A stretch of DNA of 64,000 bases from Salminus brasiliensis (lineage: Eukaryota; Chordata; Actinopteri; Characiformes; Bryconidae), in NCBI RefSeq assembly GCF_030463535.1, contig NC_132878.1:86341355-86405354 (forward strand), read 5' to 3'. The translations under genes were made by a program, and so were the position numbers. This document shows positions 40,585-53,900 of this stretch, piece by piece. The notes under the pieces are model-generated. The model saw only the letters and a list, made by a program, of their open reading frames with translations, did not search any database and had not been told where the DNA came from. Numbering within the stretch: the stretch's first letter is position 1; the number at the start of each line of letters is the position of its first letter.

Positions 40585-43500
40585 GATGCAGTATTACACA
40601 GTCACAAGGAATTGAACTAACTACAGTAATGTATGATTCATTTCACATTCAGAGTTTGAAACCAGTCATGGATGTAAAAGTATGGTCTTGACTAGCCTCA
40701 GCACAGCCTGTCTTACTTTCACTGTGAGTGTTTAACTGCTTGCTGATTAAATAGGGATTTAATGATGATACAGTTATGTTTGTCTTGGAGGAGAGAGCAA
40801 TGAGACATGAGGAGGAGAGTGGGGAGGACTGCTGTATGATTAGTTCAGCAAAAGAATTTTTACACAGTTTACCTTTTAGCCGGTCACTCAAGCCATGTTT
40901 GTTGTGAGTAGATTGCGTTTCCTGGGAACTGAAAGTCTAATGTGAACAACAAGTTATGGGAGCATCCAGCTTAAACGTTTGGTGTATTTGGTTAAAACTG
41001 TGTGAATAATTTTACTTCATAAATTACTTTATAGGAAAATGTACTATGTCCCTTTGTTCTAGGGAATACGGATGCACATTGTCCGTGGTGGGTGTGAACT
41101 TGAGTCTTTCCTCATGATTCCCTGGTGAACCACTAATGCCGTTTACAGGGTAGTGTTGACCATGATTTGCAGCTGAGTTGAATGAGTGGAGTTTTGCATT
41201 GTAGTGGGGGCAGAAAGGGAAATATTGGTTTCCCTGGGTATCATGGGCAGCCAACTAAGCTAATTTGTCATCTCCCACAAATAAGAGGAAATACTGCCTC
41301 AGCTTGGTGGGCGTGTTAACACAGTGGGTCATATTAAGGCATTCTGAGACCCTGGGCTGTCTCTTTTCCTGAATCTTAAAATACCAGTTTCAGAGTCATG
41401 TAAATGTGTAGTTTAGATTTGCGGCTCTCTCATTGCCAGTCTGGGCCAGATCGCTGCTACTTCACTATGTAACTTGGTTGGAGCTGCGTTAGACCTCTCG
41501 CGAGAACTGCATAATGCTGCATGTTTGTGTAAAATCCTTTACTACTACTTTGCTGTGTAAGCTGCATGCTTTTTTGACCATGTTTACACCTGGTCACTTC
41601 ATTATCTTATGTATCAGGATTATATCTGCATAAGGCCAAGCCACATAAAAATGCAGGTGTTTAAAACAGATACAAGTCTGATCCTACCAGTTCAGGAGGT
41701 GGCCGGAAACACATTAGTGTCACGTTATAGCAGTGTTGGCGCATGCGTCCCTCCAAGACCGTTCGACAACCAGTGATAATGGCTGTGTGAAGAGAGAATT
41801 TGCATGTGGCATCCTACATAGCGATCAGATTTCAGTCTGACTAACTGGACATACATTTGATTACCAAGTATAAATGCATGCAGATAAAATCATACAAGGA
41901 TACAATTCAGATACTAGTCACATAATGTGACCAGCTATAAATGTTTTTTTTTGTTGTTGTTGTTTTTTTTCCCCAACTTTAAGCTGCTGGTTCTGTGTCT
42001 CTCAGCTTTCAACAAATGCACGTGATCAGCTGTTCTTGAGGGGGGACTCGAGGCGAGATTTCTGTGTATGGCAGTGGTGTAAAAGTGAATTACACTCCCC
42101 AACTGTAGGGGAGCAACAAAAAAACAAAACCCAATGCTGATGTTATGCTTCTTTAACATCTTTAACAAAGCATAATGCTGCTTTGAACATTCTGAAATTG
42201 ACAGTGGTTAGCTTGCTATTTCTGCACTGTCCGTAAGTCAGTGTAACATGCTCATTAAGTGATTAAGATGTACTGAAATTTAGTAAGTCTGGAGCCTCAC
42301 TTACTCTTATAGATCTTTAGCATTTTGTTTTAGATGTAGATCCGATTTTGCTGTACTGTTTTAAGAAAGTACAAGGTCGAGCCAATGAAATGTCATTAGC
42401 TGCTAACCAGAGGTGTGATTAATGTGCAAGTTGAGCAGAAGTAGGAACAGTAGTGTTCAGTTTAGTCTATGTTAACAGTATCCAGCATAGATATTAAAGA
42501 ACTATATGACCTTTTTCTGTCTCAGTACCCTTTCACAGTAGAGGTAATTGGGCCTATACGCCCATGGTATTTAATGCCTCACAGAAAGCCAATTATAAAA
42601 CCATGAGATGGGTCAAATATGCCTTATGCCTGATAATCTGTCATGTTTTAGCTCAAACGTAATGTGTAAAATCCATTCCTGGTGGAGAAGTACATATAAA
42701 CAAAACTGTACCTAAAAATTTTGGTATGTTTGTCACTGTTTACAATTACTAGCATTGCGCAAATCGTAGACTTTGTTAAACCTGGTCACCGAAGTTTTCA
42801 CTACAGTTTACCCTTTCACATCCAACTACTTGTACTTCCACTTTAAATACAATCGGGTGGTCAGGCCTTCTTGTTTGTCGTTGTGAAATATATTTGAAGT
42901 TCATTCCATGAAATAATCCTGAGAAGTTAGATGTAGATACCTCAGTGGTGACTGATTAGTGTTGCTGTGCAAACTAGGCTAGCATCTACGGATGTAATGT
43001 CACAGCTGGGGGGGAAAAACAAGTGCAATAATCTAGTTTAGTTAAAGATTGAGACCTAATGAACTATGTCAAACCCATTTGTATGTCACAGACTGAAATT
43101 CTGTGAAGTAGTGCCCTGGGCTGCAACTCCTAATGTCCATCGGGTATTTTTGACCCTAATCATAGTGGGGCAGTAGGTTACTATCAGTATGTATGACACA
43201 TGAGGTGTCATTCAAGAGGATTCCCTATTCCTCCAGGACAAGCTGTTTTGAATGCAGCTATTTTTAACAGCCACTCGTGTGCCGCTGATACTTGGACAGG
43301 CGTGCTTGATATCACTTCTCTAGAAGCAAGATTGAAGGTGACAAAATTCAGTGGAAATCAAACTCAACAGGACATGAGAACATGAGGTCTGTCTAATGTC
43401 AAAGATCACAGTACAAGATCCATTATGTGATAAATTACACAACGGTATGCCTTTTTGTTAATACTTCTGGAATGCTTGTGAAAAAAAGTGCAGATTGTGA

Positions 43501-45379
43501 TATATATGTGTGTTAAGATATAAGATGTTGTATTGTGAGAGAGAAAAAAAAATCTCCACTCATCTCAGTTCAACAATCGCAGCAACAAACTGACCATTCA
43601 TAATCCCAGTGTTTTAAAGTTGCCATAGAATGCAAACATTCAGTGGTTTACGTTGTTATTAGTATGTGATTTTGGTTGGGGTTAAAAAAAATGCAGATGC
43701 AGTTTTAAAAAATGTTTACCACCCTGTTATTTAGCATTTTTTATGGTGGGCTTGAAGAAAACAATTAATAAGCTCTGCTTTTATTGGTTCGGATCTACGT
43801 CACCGTGACTGCATATCTTAACCTAGCTTAGCCTCTTATAGTCAAGCATAGCTTTTAAAGCTTTTCGCTTGTAACATGAACTTTTTGTAATTATTCCTAA
43901 TCTTACTGGATATTATTGGTGCACTTTCTCTGTCCAGTTGACACAGTGTGTAGTTAGCAAGACTGTGGTGCAGTTTTTTTTTTTTTTTTCATGAGAATTC
44001 AATAAAGGCCCGTTAGAGAAAAGTAATGCCAGTTTAAATAAACACTTTGACAGTATTGTAGTTCTCAGTAGTTTATTGGTTAAATGTCCAGGTATATTTC
44101 GGACCGCTTCTGGACAGTGGCCTGTCTACTTGTATCCTCCACTGTAGTGGGTTGTGGTAGACTTTTAACCAATCACCCAGCTAGCGTGGTATGCAAAGTT
44201 TGATGATGTATGTATGAATTATGAATTAGTGGTGCGTTCTATGAATGTTCTGTTGAGACAGTCCACCGCAGTTTGAGTTTGATAGCAGTAAATGTGCAAA
44301 AAGAGATTAGGATAATTTGCATTATGTGCTCCGTCCTCACAGTGAGTTTCTAGAGTAAGACTCATCCAAACAGATATGCAAAGCACAGTTGCATCCGGTG
44401 CTCAGTGCAGTTTCTTGCTGTCTCAATGAGTCTTTGCAGAACTTGGATGTGGACCGGTCAAAATTGCATGAAACGCAATCTGAGCTCTGGAAATGTGACT
44501 TCTAATTGTCTTTCTAGGCTACTTGTACTGGTTGCACCAGAAGAATGTGGACACCCATCTGTACGCCGACCAGCCATAATATTAGCTACACTGACTGAAA
44601 ACTCAGCTGAATTGAAAAACATTGATTGCAGGTATTTGCTTGTGTTCAGCCACAGGAGCATTAGCAAGGGGGCAATAATGCCGAACCATGCAGGCCAGTC
44701 TAGTCCCTCCCTGCTAAACTTCATTTGCAAATCATTTATTTATGGGCTTTAATGCCCACAAACCTTACAGTTGTCACTATGTATTGAAACTGGTAGCCTT
44801 CTATTCACATCCGCTGGACTCCAATTTGTCCTAAACCAAATGGTGACGCATGTTTTGTCACTAGAGAAGGACATGTTTTCACTTCTCCAATGGCGATGTG
44901 CTTTACACTCTAGACAAGTTTGGAATTGCACATTGCAATCTTAGACTTGTGTGCTGCTGCTTGGCCAATGAAAACCGATCCATGAAGAACAAAGAGTTTT
45001 TGTTCTGACGTCACTTCTAGTGGTAATCAGCAGTGAGATTTGAAACCAAAGATGGGCGATTCATGGTTCTGTAAGCTTGTGTGGCCTGCTGCTTAATTCT
45101 GAGTTTTGTTTCTACTTTGCAGAATGTGACTGGGGCAGCTCTTGTGAGCAGGTTTCACTTCATTAAGTTTTAGTCAGTTACTTCATCCTCAGACTATAAT
45201 GACCAAAAACCATCCAATTGAGAGATAAAAACACAAAAAGTGATGAGCATAAAAGGGAAAAAGTTTCAGGAATATAAACTTATGTGGAAACTGATTACCG
45301 CGAGGGCTTAGAGCCAGGGAAACGGTTTAATAGTGTACCTTTTTGTTCTAGCTTTTTAAATATGCACATGCCTGTTACG

Positions 45380-45545
45380 AGTATATACACTTTAGGGCTG
45401 TTCCTGGAGATCTTCCCACAGGTTTTGAGGAAATCCAACCTGATCCAACTAATCACTGCCTTGAGAGGTCTTTGATTGGCTGATTCAGGTGTGTAACGTT
45501 TGGGTTGTAGTTGAAACCTGCAGGAAGATAGTTGAGCACTGTTTT
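45380..45545. repeat. Decayed fold-back element of the 28701 type
   Basis: Shares TTGATTGGCTGATTCAGGTG and a paired GTTTTGAGGAAATCC / AACCTGCAGGAAGATAG layout with the 28701 element, but is more diverged. Confidence 0.45.
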
Positions 45546-45694
45546 AGGGATTGTTTCTTATGGAATGAGTACGGGATCGTTATTGTACCAGCAACATGTA
45601 TGCTGTTTGGAGCTTGATACGATATTGAGGTGAGGCACACTTTGGCGACAGCTTTATTAAATAAAAAAAAAAATCATCTTTTACAGCTGATGTC

Positions 45695-45885
45695 AAAAAA
45701 ACGCTTTATAGTAATTAGAAATCTGCTGATAAGACAAAAGATTAGCAAAATATAAAACCCCCAGTGAGCAAATCAAACATGACTGTGGCAAGGAAAAACT
45801 CCCTCAGGGCTGGATGAAGAAACCTAGTGAAGAACCAATACTCAAAAGGCGGAGGAATCAACCTCTGGTCAGAACTACAAATACA
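45695..45885. repeat. Dispersed fish repeat, copy 2
   Basis: ACTGTGGCAAGGAAAAACTC, GAAGAACCAATACTCAAAAG and CAACCTCTGGTCAG, matching the 14885 family in order but diverged. Confidence 0.5.
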
Positions 45886-46714
45886 TTTTTGACTGTTGTA
45901 TTGATATGGTCACAAGAGTGGTGGTAAGAACAATGAAAGTAATATGGTTAATAATAGTTATAAAATGATAATAATTATAGCAACAATTGGAAGGTTAATT
46001 CTTAGAGTCCATGTAAACTTCAGTGTAGTGGGTAGTGGAGGATGGGCAACTAGTCCAAGGCAGGGTATTTATTTAAATCTAAGCATTGAACATTATGGGC
46101 ATATATGAATGTATATAATACATTTAATGTCAGTAATATCTGAAGGAAACCGATATATGGCTTTGCTCTGCTGTGTTTATCATTTTTTTCAGCTGAGCAC
46201 TGGGCAGTCTCAGTTGACAGACAGGTATTTATTAGCCTAAGATGTTTGTGTAAGAAGAGTAAAGAGTAAGAGTACAACAACAGGTTACTCTTTTCTCTCT
46301 GTTCTGAAGCAAAACTCTACCAAAATAGGCTTTAGCTATGTGCTGCAAAATACAGTACTGCTTTCATGTTACATGTGATAACGTAGAACCCCTAGAACCA
46401 ATAGGGAATGGACATTTTAGTTATTTTCAAAAATTGCTTCACAAATGGACCAGTCACTGAAATGAAATGAAGATTGAAGGCTTGTTTCCCAGTCCACCAT
46501 GAGCTCCACTGCTGTGCAAATAAAAATGTGCGCACACACTTACTTTTGCACACTTGTAATTGCTTATGTGAGGACGCTCTGTACAAACAAAAAAGTTGTT
46601 CGGTGGTTCCTTAGTGAAGAAAGTGGTTCTGTATTGAAGACGTTTGGAAGACAAGCATCTAGATTTTTCTTTGTCCAGACTCTGTCCATCAAGGTTGTAG
46701 AAAAAAACCAAATG

Positions 46715-46840
46715 TGCTAATGCATATTGGCAATAGAATAGGCCTCTCTGGAGCAGGAAAATGTAAACTTGTTGGGTTTTAGCCCCCCAGCACTGAGCTG
46801 TGCAGCAGAGAAGCTGTTGTGATGGTGCTCTAGCCAATAT
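46715..46840. mobile_element. MITE fragment (CACTATATG family), copy F
   Basis: Internal fragment with GGCAATAGAATAGG, CTCTGGAGCAGG and GTGATGGTGCTCTAGCCAAT, matching the core of copies D and H. Both ends are lost. Confidence 0.6.
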
Positions 46841-49597
46841 GAGTAGGGATGAGTAGGGATGTCCTGATCAAGGTTTTTAGCCCTGTTCCAATTAGCCAAT
46901 ACAGGTCCATCTTTAGTGTTTCTATAAATAATGCAGCCCCACAACACTGTTTTAGTAACAGTTTCTTTAATCAGACGATCTAACCTGATTTGCTCTGTCT
47001 GATCGTTCAGCTCCCAGTTCCTTTAGAAATCTGCAGTCAAATCACTTATGAATGCACATTTCGGAGCTGAGTTTCCACCATAGTTTTGTTTCTAACCAGG
47101 CGTAATGCAGGAGTAAAGACGGGATGGGAGTAACGTTATATCTATCAGTGCTCTTTTTATAATACCCTGGATTTCCAAACCGTGAACGAGCAGGTGTACA
47201 AAAGACCTAATTCTTTTGTCCATTTAGTCCATCTCTGGATTCTAGCCACTTCACACTAGCTAGGGTTGTTTTCTGAGTGAACATCAAAGCTGTTGTCTCT
47301 CTGGCTGTGTCGTATACTACAGGAGGTCTGTTTGCTTGTTTTAGTTCTTCACTGACCTTGTTCCCATCTTTCTGGATGGCAAAATGTTTCACATTCCTGA
47401 GCTGTGCTGGGTGGGGAGGGGAGAACATAGAAAAACAGCGTAGAGGCATGTTAAGACTGAAAAGGATGTGTTAGTGTGCGTTAGGGCCGCATTTTATGGA
47501 CAAAATGCATTGTCTAAGTTACGCTTTATATTGGTTATTAGTTATATTGGCTCTGTGACCCAGGTTTGCCTGGTGCTTGTATGTGCTGTAGGATTCTTGT
47601 AACAGATGAACTGTAGAGTAACTGTATTGCATGTGTTATGTAATTAGTCTGTTGTAGGACACCTCGTGATTATCCTCTAATAGAGTAATGGAAATGTGCA
47701 TCCAGTATACTAATGCTTTGTTTCTGAAGTGTGTGGAATCACTGTACATATGCAGCTGGAGTAGTAGTAGTGTTTTAAAGCTCAGAGCTTAGGTCCCGAA
47801 CACCAGGGGTCAAACTACTTTTTGATCATTTGAAGATCTTTCCTAGTGCATAACTCCAGGATAGGAGGGATATGGCTTCATAGCATAGTCATGGTAAAAC
47901 ACTGGGCTAAAACTTAAAATCAACACCAGCTGTTTGCTCTCTGCCAGTGGCAGACAGTACTCCGGTATGCACACTGCTAATAGGAAGTGAGTGGAGAAGC
48001 CTGTTCACATGGCATGTCATTGCTCTCTAACTTGAATACTTCTAGGTTACATAATACAGGATAAGAATGAAATCCTGCCCCTAATAGGATTGCCTCTTAT
48101 CGTATCCTGTATTATTTCTCTTACACGAGTCTGAGGGCAATTACGTACCTTGTATTTGACATGCATACATCATAAGTATTTTTTGTTTTTTTCCATGCAT
48201 ATATGAACTCTAATACCTGATTGATTATATTTCCGTGTAAGCATAAATGAAGCTAAAGAACTTTAGTTGGTTACAGTTAAATCACAGGGACTAAAGTTTA
48301 ATAGGAGAATTTTATTTGATGTTATTGATTATTTGTAATAACAACTTGCAAATTAAATCATACTAGCTTGAAATGAGATATTTTAAAAAGAGATATTTAA
48401 TGACAATGTCACCTATTCTATTCTGTTCAGCACCACTTTAATGGTAAACCTTAGTACAAGCTAGACTGGCTGCATTCAGTTTAAGCCTGGCTGTGTTGGG
48501 TTGGGCAACATAACATTCATTTATCAAAAATGTGATAAATTTAGTTAATTGCAAAGCAAGTGAGCATAGTGTGGTTGTCGTCAGTGCTTAAAGAACAATA
48601 AGGCCAACTGTAAGACCAACTGCATGTTTCATTACAGAGAGTGTCATTAGTGCTGTTCAATTAGATGATGTGCAGCAGATTCTGATTCTTTTTGTCTGCT
48701 TGTTAAAAATATTGCGATGCATATTGCCTCATGAAATTGTTGTGTAAATATTGCGTGATGATCATTTTTACCGTATCACCAACCCCTATGATCAACTACG
48801 TTTGGTTTATGTGTTGCTTTTGTAAGTTTTTTTTTTTTCCATGCATTATTCAGTGCTAACATAAACCATGTGTTTTGTGGCTGGCAAGGGTCTCTGTGTC
48901 TAATTGTGAAATTCTAAAGCTCTAAAAGCATTCACTGTGACATACAATACTAGAGAAAATCAGGAAGCAGGCAGACGATCTCAGTGCCATGGGTCTCCGT
49001 CCTGATTTTGCATTACCCCTCTTCTGCACATTATAGCTTCTCCTGCTCTCTAAATACTAGAATTAACAACTGCTATACAGTACTTTCAAAATGCTGTACA
49101 TCTACATTTGATGCCATGTTCAATAAAACGGGGAAATCTCCAGTAATGGCCAGTCTCATGCCAAGCTTAAACAATCGCTGAACTCCCCAAGTACAATTAT
49201 TTACAACAGTCAACAATAGATAGCACACAAGCAACAGGGCTGTAAAAGAGACTGAAATAAAGTTCAAGATGGCTTATCAGTTTGTGTTCACAATGAGAGC
49301 CAGTCATAAGTCATAAAATTATAATTATATACAAGGTCCATGCAATCTTTACACAGCGATAATTAATGTACACACCTTAATGTAGAAATTCTCTGTGATA
49401 CATGATCCATGTAATGATAATACTGTGTAAAATAAGTATTCAAGTAATTTTTAAAATTTGTATCAAAATGATGTATCAGTATTTTAGTATTTCTGACAAT
49501 ACCTGTGGGACATTTTAGGAGCAGCCCTGGCCTAAACGTGAGGGAAGCGGACTTGGGACTGGAAGGTCTAGGGACTATCCCAGCTAAGGAATAATTC

Positions 49598-49700
49598 TTC
49601 TCCAAACTTTCCGTTCCACCTTAAATAAGGCAGCAGTTCTGCTGTTGAAATGTACACGCTGTAACTGCGGCACTATTTAAGGTGGAGTGGAGAGTTAGAA
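49598..49700. repeat. Short fold-back MITE
   Basis: Arms TTCCACCTTAAATA and TATTTAAGGTGGAGTGGAGA enclose about 45 bp; the whole is about 100 bp. Located in ptpn3 intron 1. Confidence 0.65.
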
Positions 49701-49917
49701 TTACAAAAACAACTTTAGCTCTTGTCAGCACTTATCAGCTAAATTAAAGCTCTTTTGTTTTTGCTCACAGAAATAATGTCACATATGTCTAGAGTATTTT
49801 TTGAAAATATTAGAGAATGCCAAATTGCACTCTACCACAGTAAACCTAGATCAGAAGTTGATCAGAACCTTAAAAGTCAGTACCGCTCTATTAAAAATGC
49901 CTGGATCGTCTGAAACG

Positions 49918-50183
49918 GCAAATACAGGTATTTGATCATAGCAACTCTTTACCTGAAATGGTATCAGTATTTTCTGCTGTTTGAAGCAATAATTTCAGCC
50001 TAACCACACAAATATCTGCATCAAAATGAATCTAAATAGGGAAGAGCATAATTTATTTTTGAGTGTGCATTTTACTATTGGTCATGTACGTGACCGCTAC
50101 AACATTAGTTTTGGTAAATCTGTGTAAAGCATGATTTAAATGTAGGAACTTCTCCCATTGTCTGCAATGAAACTCTTAGTTGT
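49918..50183 (+). repeat. Local duplication, unit 2a
   Basis: About 266 bp matching 51804-52074 at well over 90% by eye: GATCATAGCAACTCTTTACC, GAATCTAAATAGGGAAGAGC, CATGATTTAAATGTAGGAAC. Same orientation. Confidence 0.88.
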
Positions 50184-50355
50184 GTTGTTGTCATGTAATG
50201 TTATTTTCTGTTTTTTTTGTTTTTCCTCATTCATCATCCATTATTCCCTACCCTTCACTTCCTGCTACATATTCAAAAATGACATGAAAAACTATATTAA
50301 AACACATGACAATAGAATAAAAAGGAACAGTTTGTTACACTGTGTTTGGGAAGTA

Positions 50356-50707
50356 CACTATATGGACAAAAATATTGGGACATTTGCTCATTTATCCTGC
50401 TTATCCCCCTCCCAAACCCATCCCAAAAGTATTGGATGGAGCACCAACCATCATTTCAGAGAACATAGTTGCACTGCTCCACAGCTCAATTCTGGGGGTT
50501 TTATACCTCTCTAGCCCACGTCTAGCATTAGGCATGGTGCCAATAGGTTCATGTTTATCTTCTCTAGAAAGTCTTATTCTTTGGCAGTCTATTTACAGGG
50601 ACTAGACAAGCTGTGTGTGTGTGTGTTTGCACATATGTGTGAATACACACTTTAAGTGGCTCTATTCGTTTATTACACCGAATGCCTGCAAACATTTGGA
50701 CATATGT
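50356..50707. mobile_element. MITE copy (CACTATATG family), copy G
   Basis: Begins CACTATATGGACAAAAATAT and ends GCAAACATTTGGACATATG. It lies in ptpn3 intron 1, only 210 bp before exon 2. Confidence 0.8.
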
Positions 50708-50916
50708 ATGAAGAAGTATTCCGAAAATAATTAACTATTTATAGTGGTATAACTGTATTTATAATAAACTAGGTAAAGTTGATATTGAAATGTAGCCTAT
50801 TTATTCCTGTGAACAAGAGTCTGTTTCCTATTTACTGCAGGTGGTGCAGAAATGTGTGGTATGTCATTATGTACATCTTGTAAACGTTGAACCTGTTCTG
50901 TTCCCTGTTCTGGCAG

Positions 50917-53900
50917 GTCTGTGTTTTGAGCACAGAAGATGACGTCCCCATGGTGCGCACTTGGAAACAAAATCAGCTCTCTGGGTTTGCCGGATCTTTC
51001 CAAGCACACACACATGTCACGCTCCAGCGTGATGTGTGTGGTGCTCTTCCCGGACGGCACAACGCACACTTTCACTGTCGGCGTGAGTACAAACGTGTGT
51101 CATTGTTGGGTTCAGTCCACTGAGAGATGAGTGACATAATGTGAATCTGGGAGGTGTTCTATTACATCAGACCAAAACTCATGATTAATGGGCCAATAGA
51201 AATGCTTCACAACAACTTGTTAAGTCTTCTCACACTGACATGTCCATGAAAAGTTAGGAAGGTTGTTTTTTTTTTTTTTTTATCCACACTATGCAAAAAG
51301 AGAGAGCAATTGAGTGTGTGAGGACAGTACTTGGAAGAGCGCAAGCAAGAGGGACATTAGCGTTTTGGGTGAGGTGTGTGTGTGGGGTGGGTGGTATGGA
51401 GATTGATTATGTTAAAACTACTCTGTAATATTCCTCAGTACACTGCCATAACCTTGACTTGATTGTCTGAAGGGCGCACATGTACACAGACCTGTGCAGC
51501 AATTACACCCACTTGCTTTTAAGAGTGCATGATTGGAATTTTCAGGATCTGAATGGGCCAATTTATTTCAACTTTAAATCACCAGTGCATTACTATTATT
51601 ATTTTTTTTACAAATAGCTTGAGCCAGCCAAATAAGGAAGATCGGAATATTTCAACACAAGCATTCATTCTCTGCCACAAATGACAATACGAACTTTGTT
51701 TAAAACACCTGTCAGTGTTGCCACCGACCCATTAGGAGCAGGTAAGTATACCAGACTAGGGGGCCAGTTGTTACAGTCACTAAGTTAGGTGTGGTAAAGT
51801 GATGCAAATACAGGTCTTTGATCATAGCAACCCTTTACCTGAAATGGTATCAGTATTTTCTGCTGTTTGAAGCAATAATTTCAGCCTAAACACACAAGAA
51901 ATATCTGCATCAAAATGAATCTAAATAGGGAAGAGCATAATTTATTTTTGAGTGTGCATTTTACTATTGGTCATTTACGTGACCGCTACAGTATTTGTCT
52001 TTGGTAAATCTGTGTATAGCATGATTTAAATGTAGGAACGTCTCCCATTGTCTGCAATGAAACTCTTAGTCGTAACACCCTGTTACAACTAGTGCTAGTG
52101 TGGCAACGTAATTGACGTCGTTGGTTACAGAAATATGTAAATTTTCATAACAAAGATGCCCGCGCCTATAAAACATGGATTTCTCCGGAGCGCAAGCTGT
52201 GGCTAAGAATGAATTGCCCTGAGCAAATGGCTTATCTTTGTCAATTGCTGTCTTAAGACGGCAGCATAAGTGTTGCTGTAGCCTGTTGCCACAGCCTGTA
52301 AGCGTTATAATTGTTTTCCGTGCACTACATTGATGCCAAAATTAAATTGCCAGTAATTACTTAAATAGACAGTAGGTATGTACATGTTTGCGAAATAATA
52401 ATATGATAAAGGCACCAAAATGGTGAGAAATAAACATATATTTATATGTTTATGTATTTACTTTACATGTACATGTATATAATAATGTTCATTTAACCTT
52501 GAAAGTGTGGTTTTGTGGGTGAAGAGCATTACTATTGTCTCTTTATATGTTCTTTAAATTATTAAGTAGTTAAAATTAGGCATCAGCTGGTTTGACTGTA
52601 AAGGAATCCAGATCAACCAATACAATGGTGATAATTCTAGGGAAATATTAAAAAACTGTTTAGAAAAGCAGAAAGCTAACACTGATCCTTAGCTTTAATT
52701 GCGCTTTAGCTTTATGTCTAACGTAAAGTGTGCTGCCAAAATTTGTCAGATGGTTTTCTAGAAAAGAAACACAGCAGAACTATGAGTTTCCTTCTCTGTA
52801 CAGAAACATGATGCTGGGCATCTGTTGTTTGACCTGGCTTGTGAGCATCTTGGCATAGTGGAGCAGCACTACTTCAGCCTTCAGATCAGCGAAGATACCT
52901 CTAGTTCACCAGTGAGTATACATGTGTCTAAATCCTCCTGAATCTGACAGCCATTGAACTTTGACATTGAGAGACTCAAGTTTATGATGTAATGAATTGT
53001 GGTGAAGTTAATGTCTTTTATTTTAGAGGTGGCTGGACCCCAACAAACCTTTCAAAAAGCAGCTCAAAGGTGAGAAGTAAAAACACCCAAACAGACAGAA
53101 TACAGATTTACTGTTAACACTTAGCAAAGGCCTTTAAAGCTTTCTGATTCACATTTACAAGCTTCATAAGAAGAATGCTTGACACGATTAACACATCCTT
53201 TTATTTCCTTTGTATATTATTTTAATATTATGGCATGTTTTCATATACATGCTCTTTTTCTCTATAAATACAGGGTTCATACGGGTCCTGGAAAGTCATG
53301 GAAAATAGACATGCTAAAATCCACTACTGAAAAATAACAAAATTAAAAAAGTACTTAATAGGTCATGGAAAATGTTGTAATGAAGTCCTGTTGCCATTCT
53401 ATATAATAATATATAACACAAACTTTTATAGTAGCAAATTTCTTACATGACCAATCGCTGCCCGTATTTTATATGACCATGCACAGTTTTTGCTGTGGTA
53501 TCATGAACGTGCATATTCTCATTGGCTTGTTAGTGGTGATTGTGGCTCACTTTGTAGTATTTATAGACATATACAATTTTTAAAAAGGTATACACAGACA
53601 CAAAAGAAACTGTGCAAACTTTTCTTTCCAATGCAAATGATAATACATAGCTCTAAAGGTCAAAAGTCTTGACCACAGACTGGCCATGACACACTAAATC
53701 ACTTTCTCGCTAAAAGCGGATGTCAAGTGGGCATAACAGAAAACGCGCACATTCAACAGGAATGTGAGCTTGCCTGTGCAAGAACATAAAACATTCCAGG
53801 TACCTTGTTCATCATGTCTTTTATGTAACATTGGAAATGACTCTGTATGACAATAACAGCAGAAGCAGGATGGGTGTTACCTGGCGAGACAGACACTCAG

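Larger units (their letters stand above)
37467..50916 (+). other. Large intron 1 of ptpn3
   Basis: 13.4 kb without supported coding sequence. It holds a tRNA-derived SINE (38.3 kb), a Tc/hAT-style element (40.1 kb), a dispersed teleost repeat (45.7 kb), fold-back elements (45.4 and 49.6 kb), MITE copies (46.7 and 50.36 kb) and half of a local duplication (49.9 kb). The stretch 41-45 kb looks like unique AT-rich intron. Open frames at 44405-44752 (+) and 44458-44730 (-) overlap each other and have no recognisable homology. Confidence 0.6.

Noticed and set aside
44405..44752. 115-aa plus-strand and 90-aa minus-strand open frames on the same DNA
   Set aside because: They overlap on opposite strands within ptpn3 intron 1, have no recognisable domain and no supporting splice sites.
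46454..46837. 127-aa minus-strand open frame
   Set aside because: It runs through a MITE fragment and low-complexity intron sequence; no homology.
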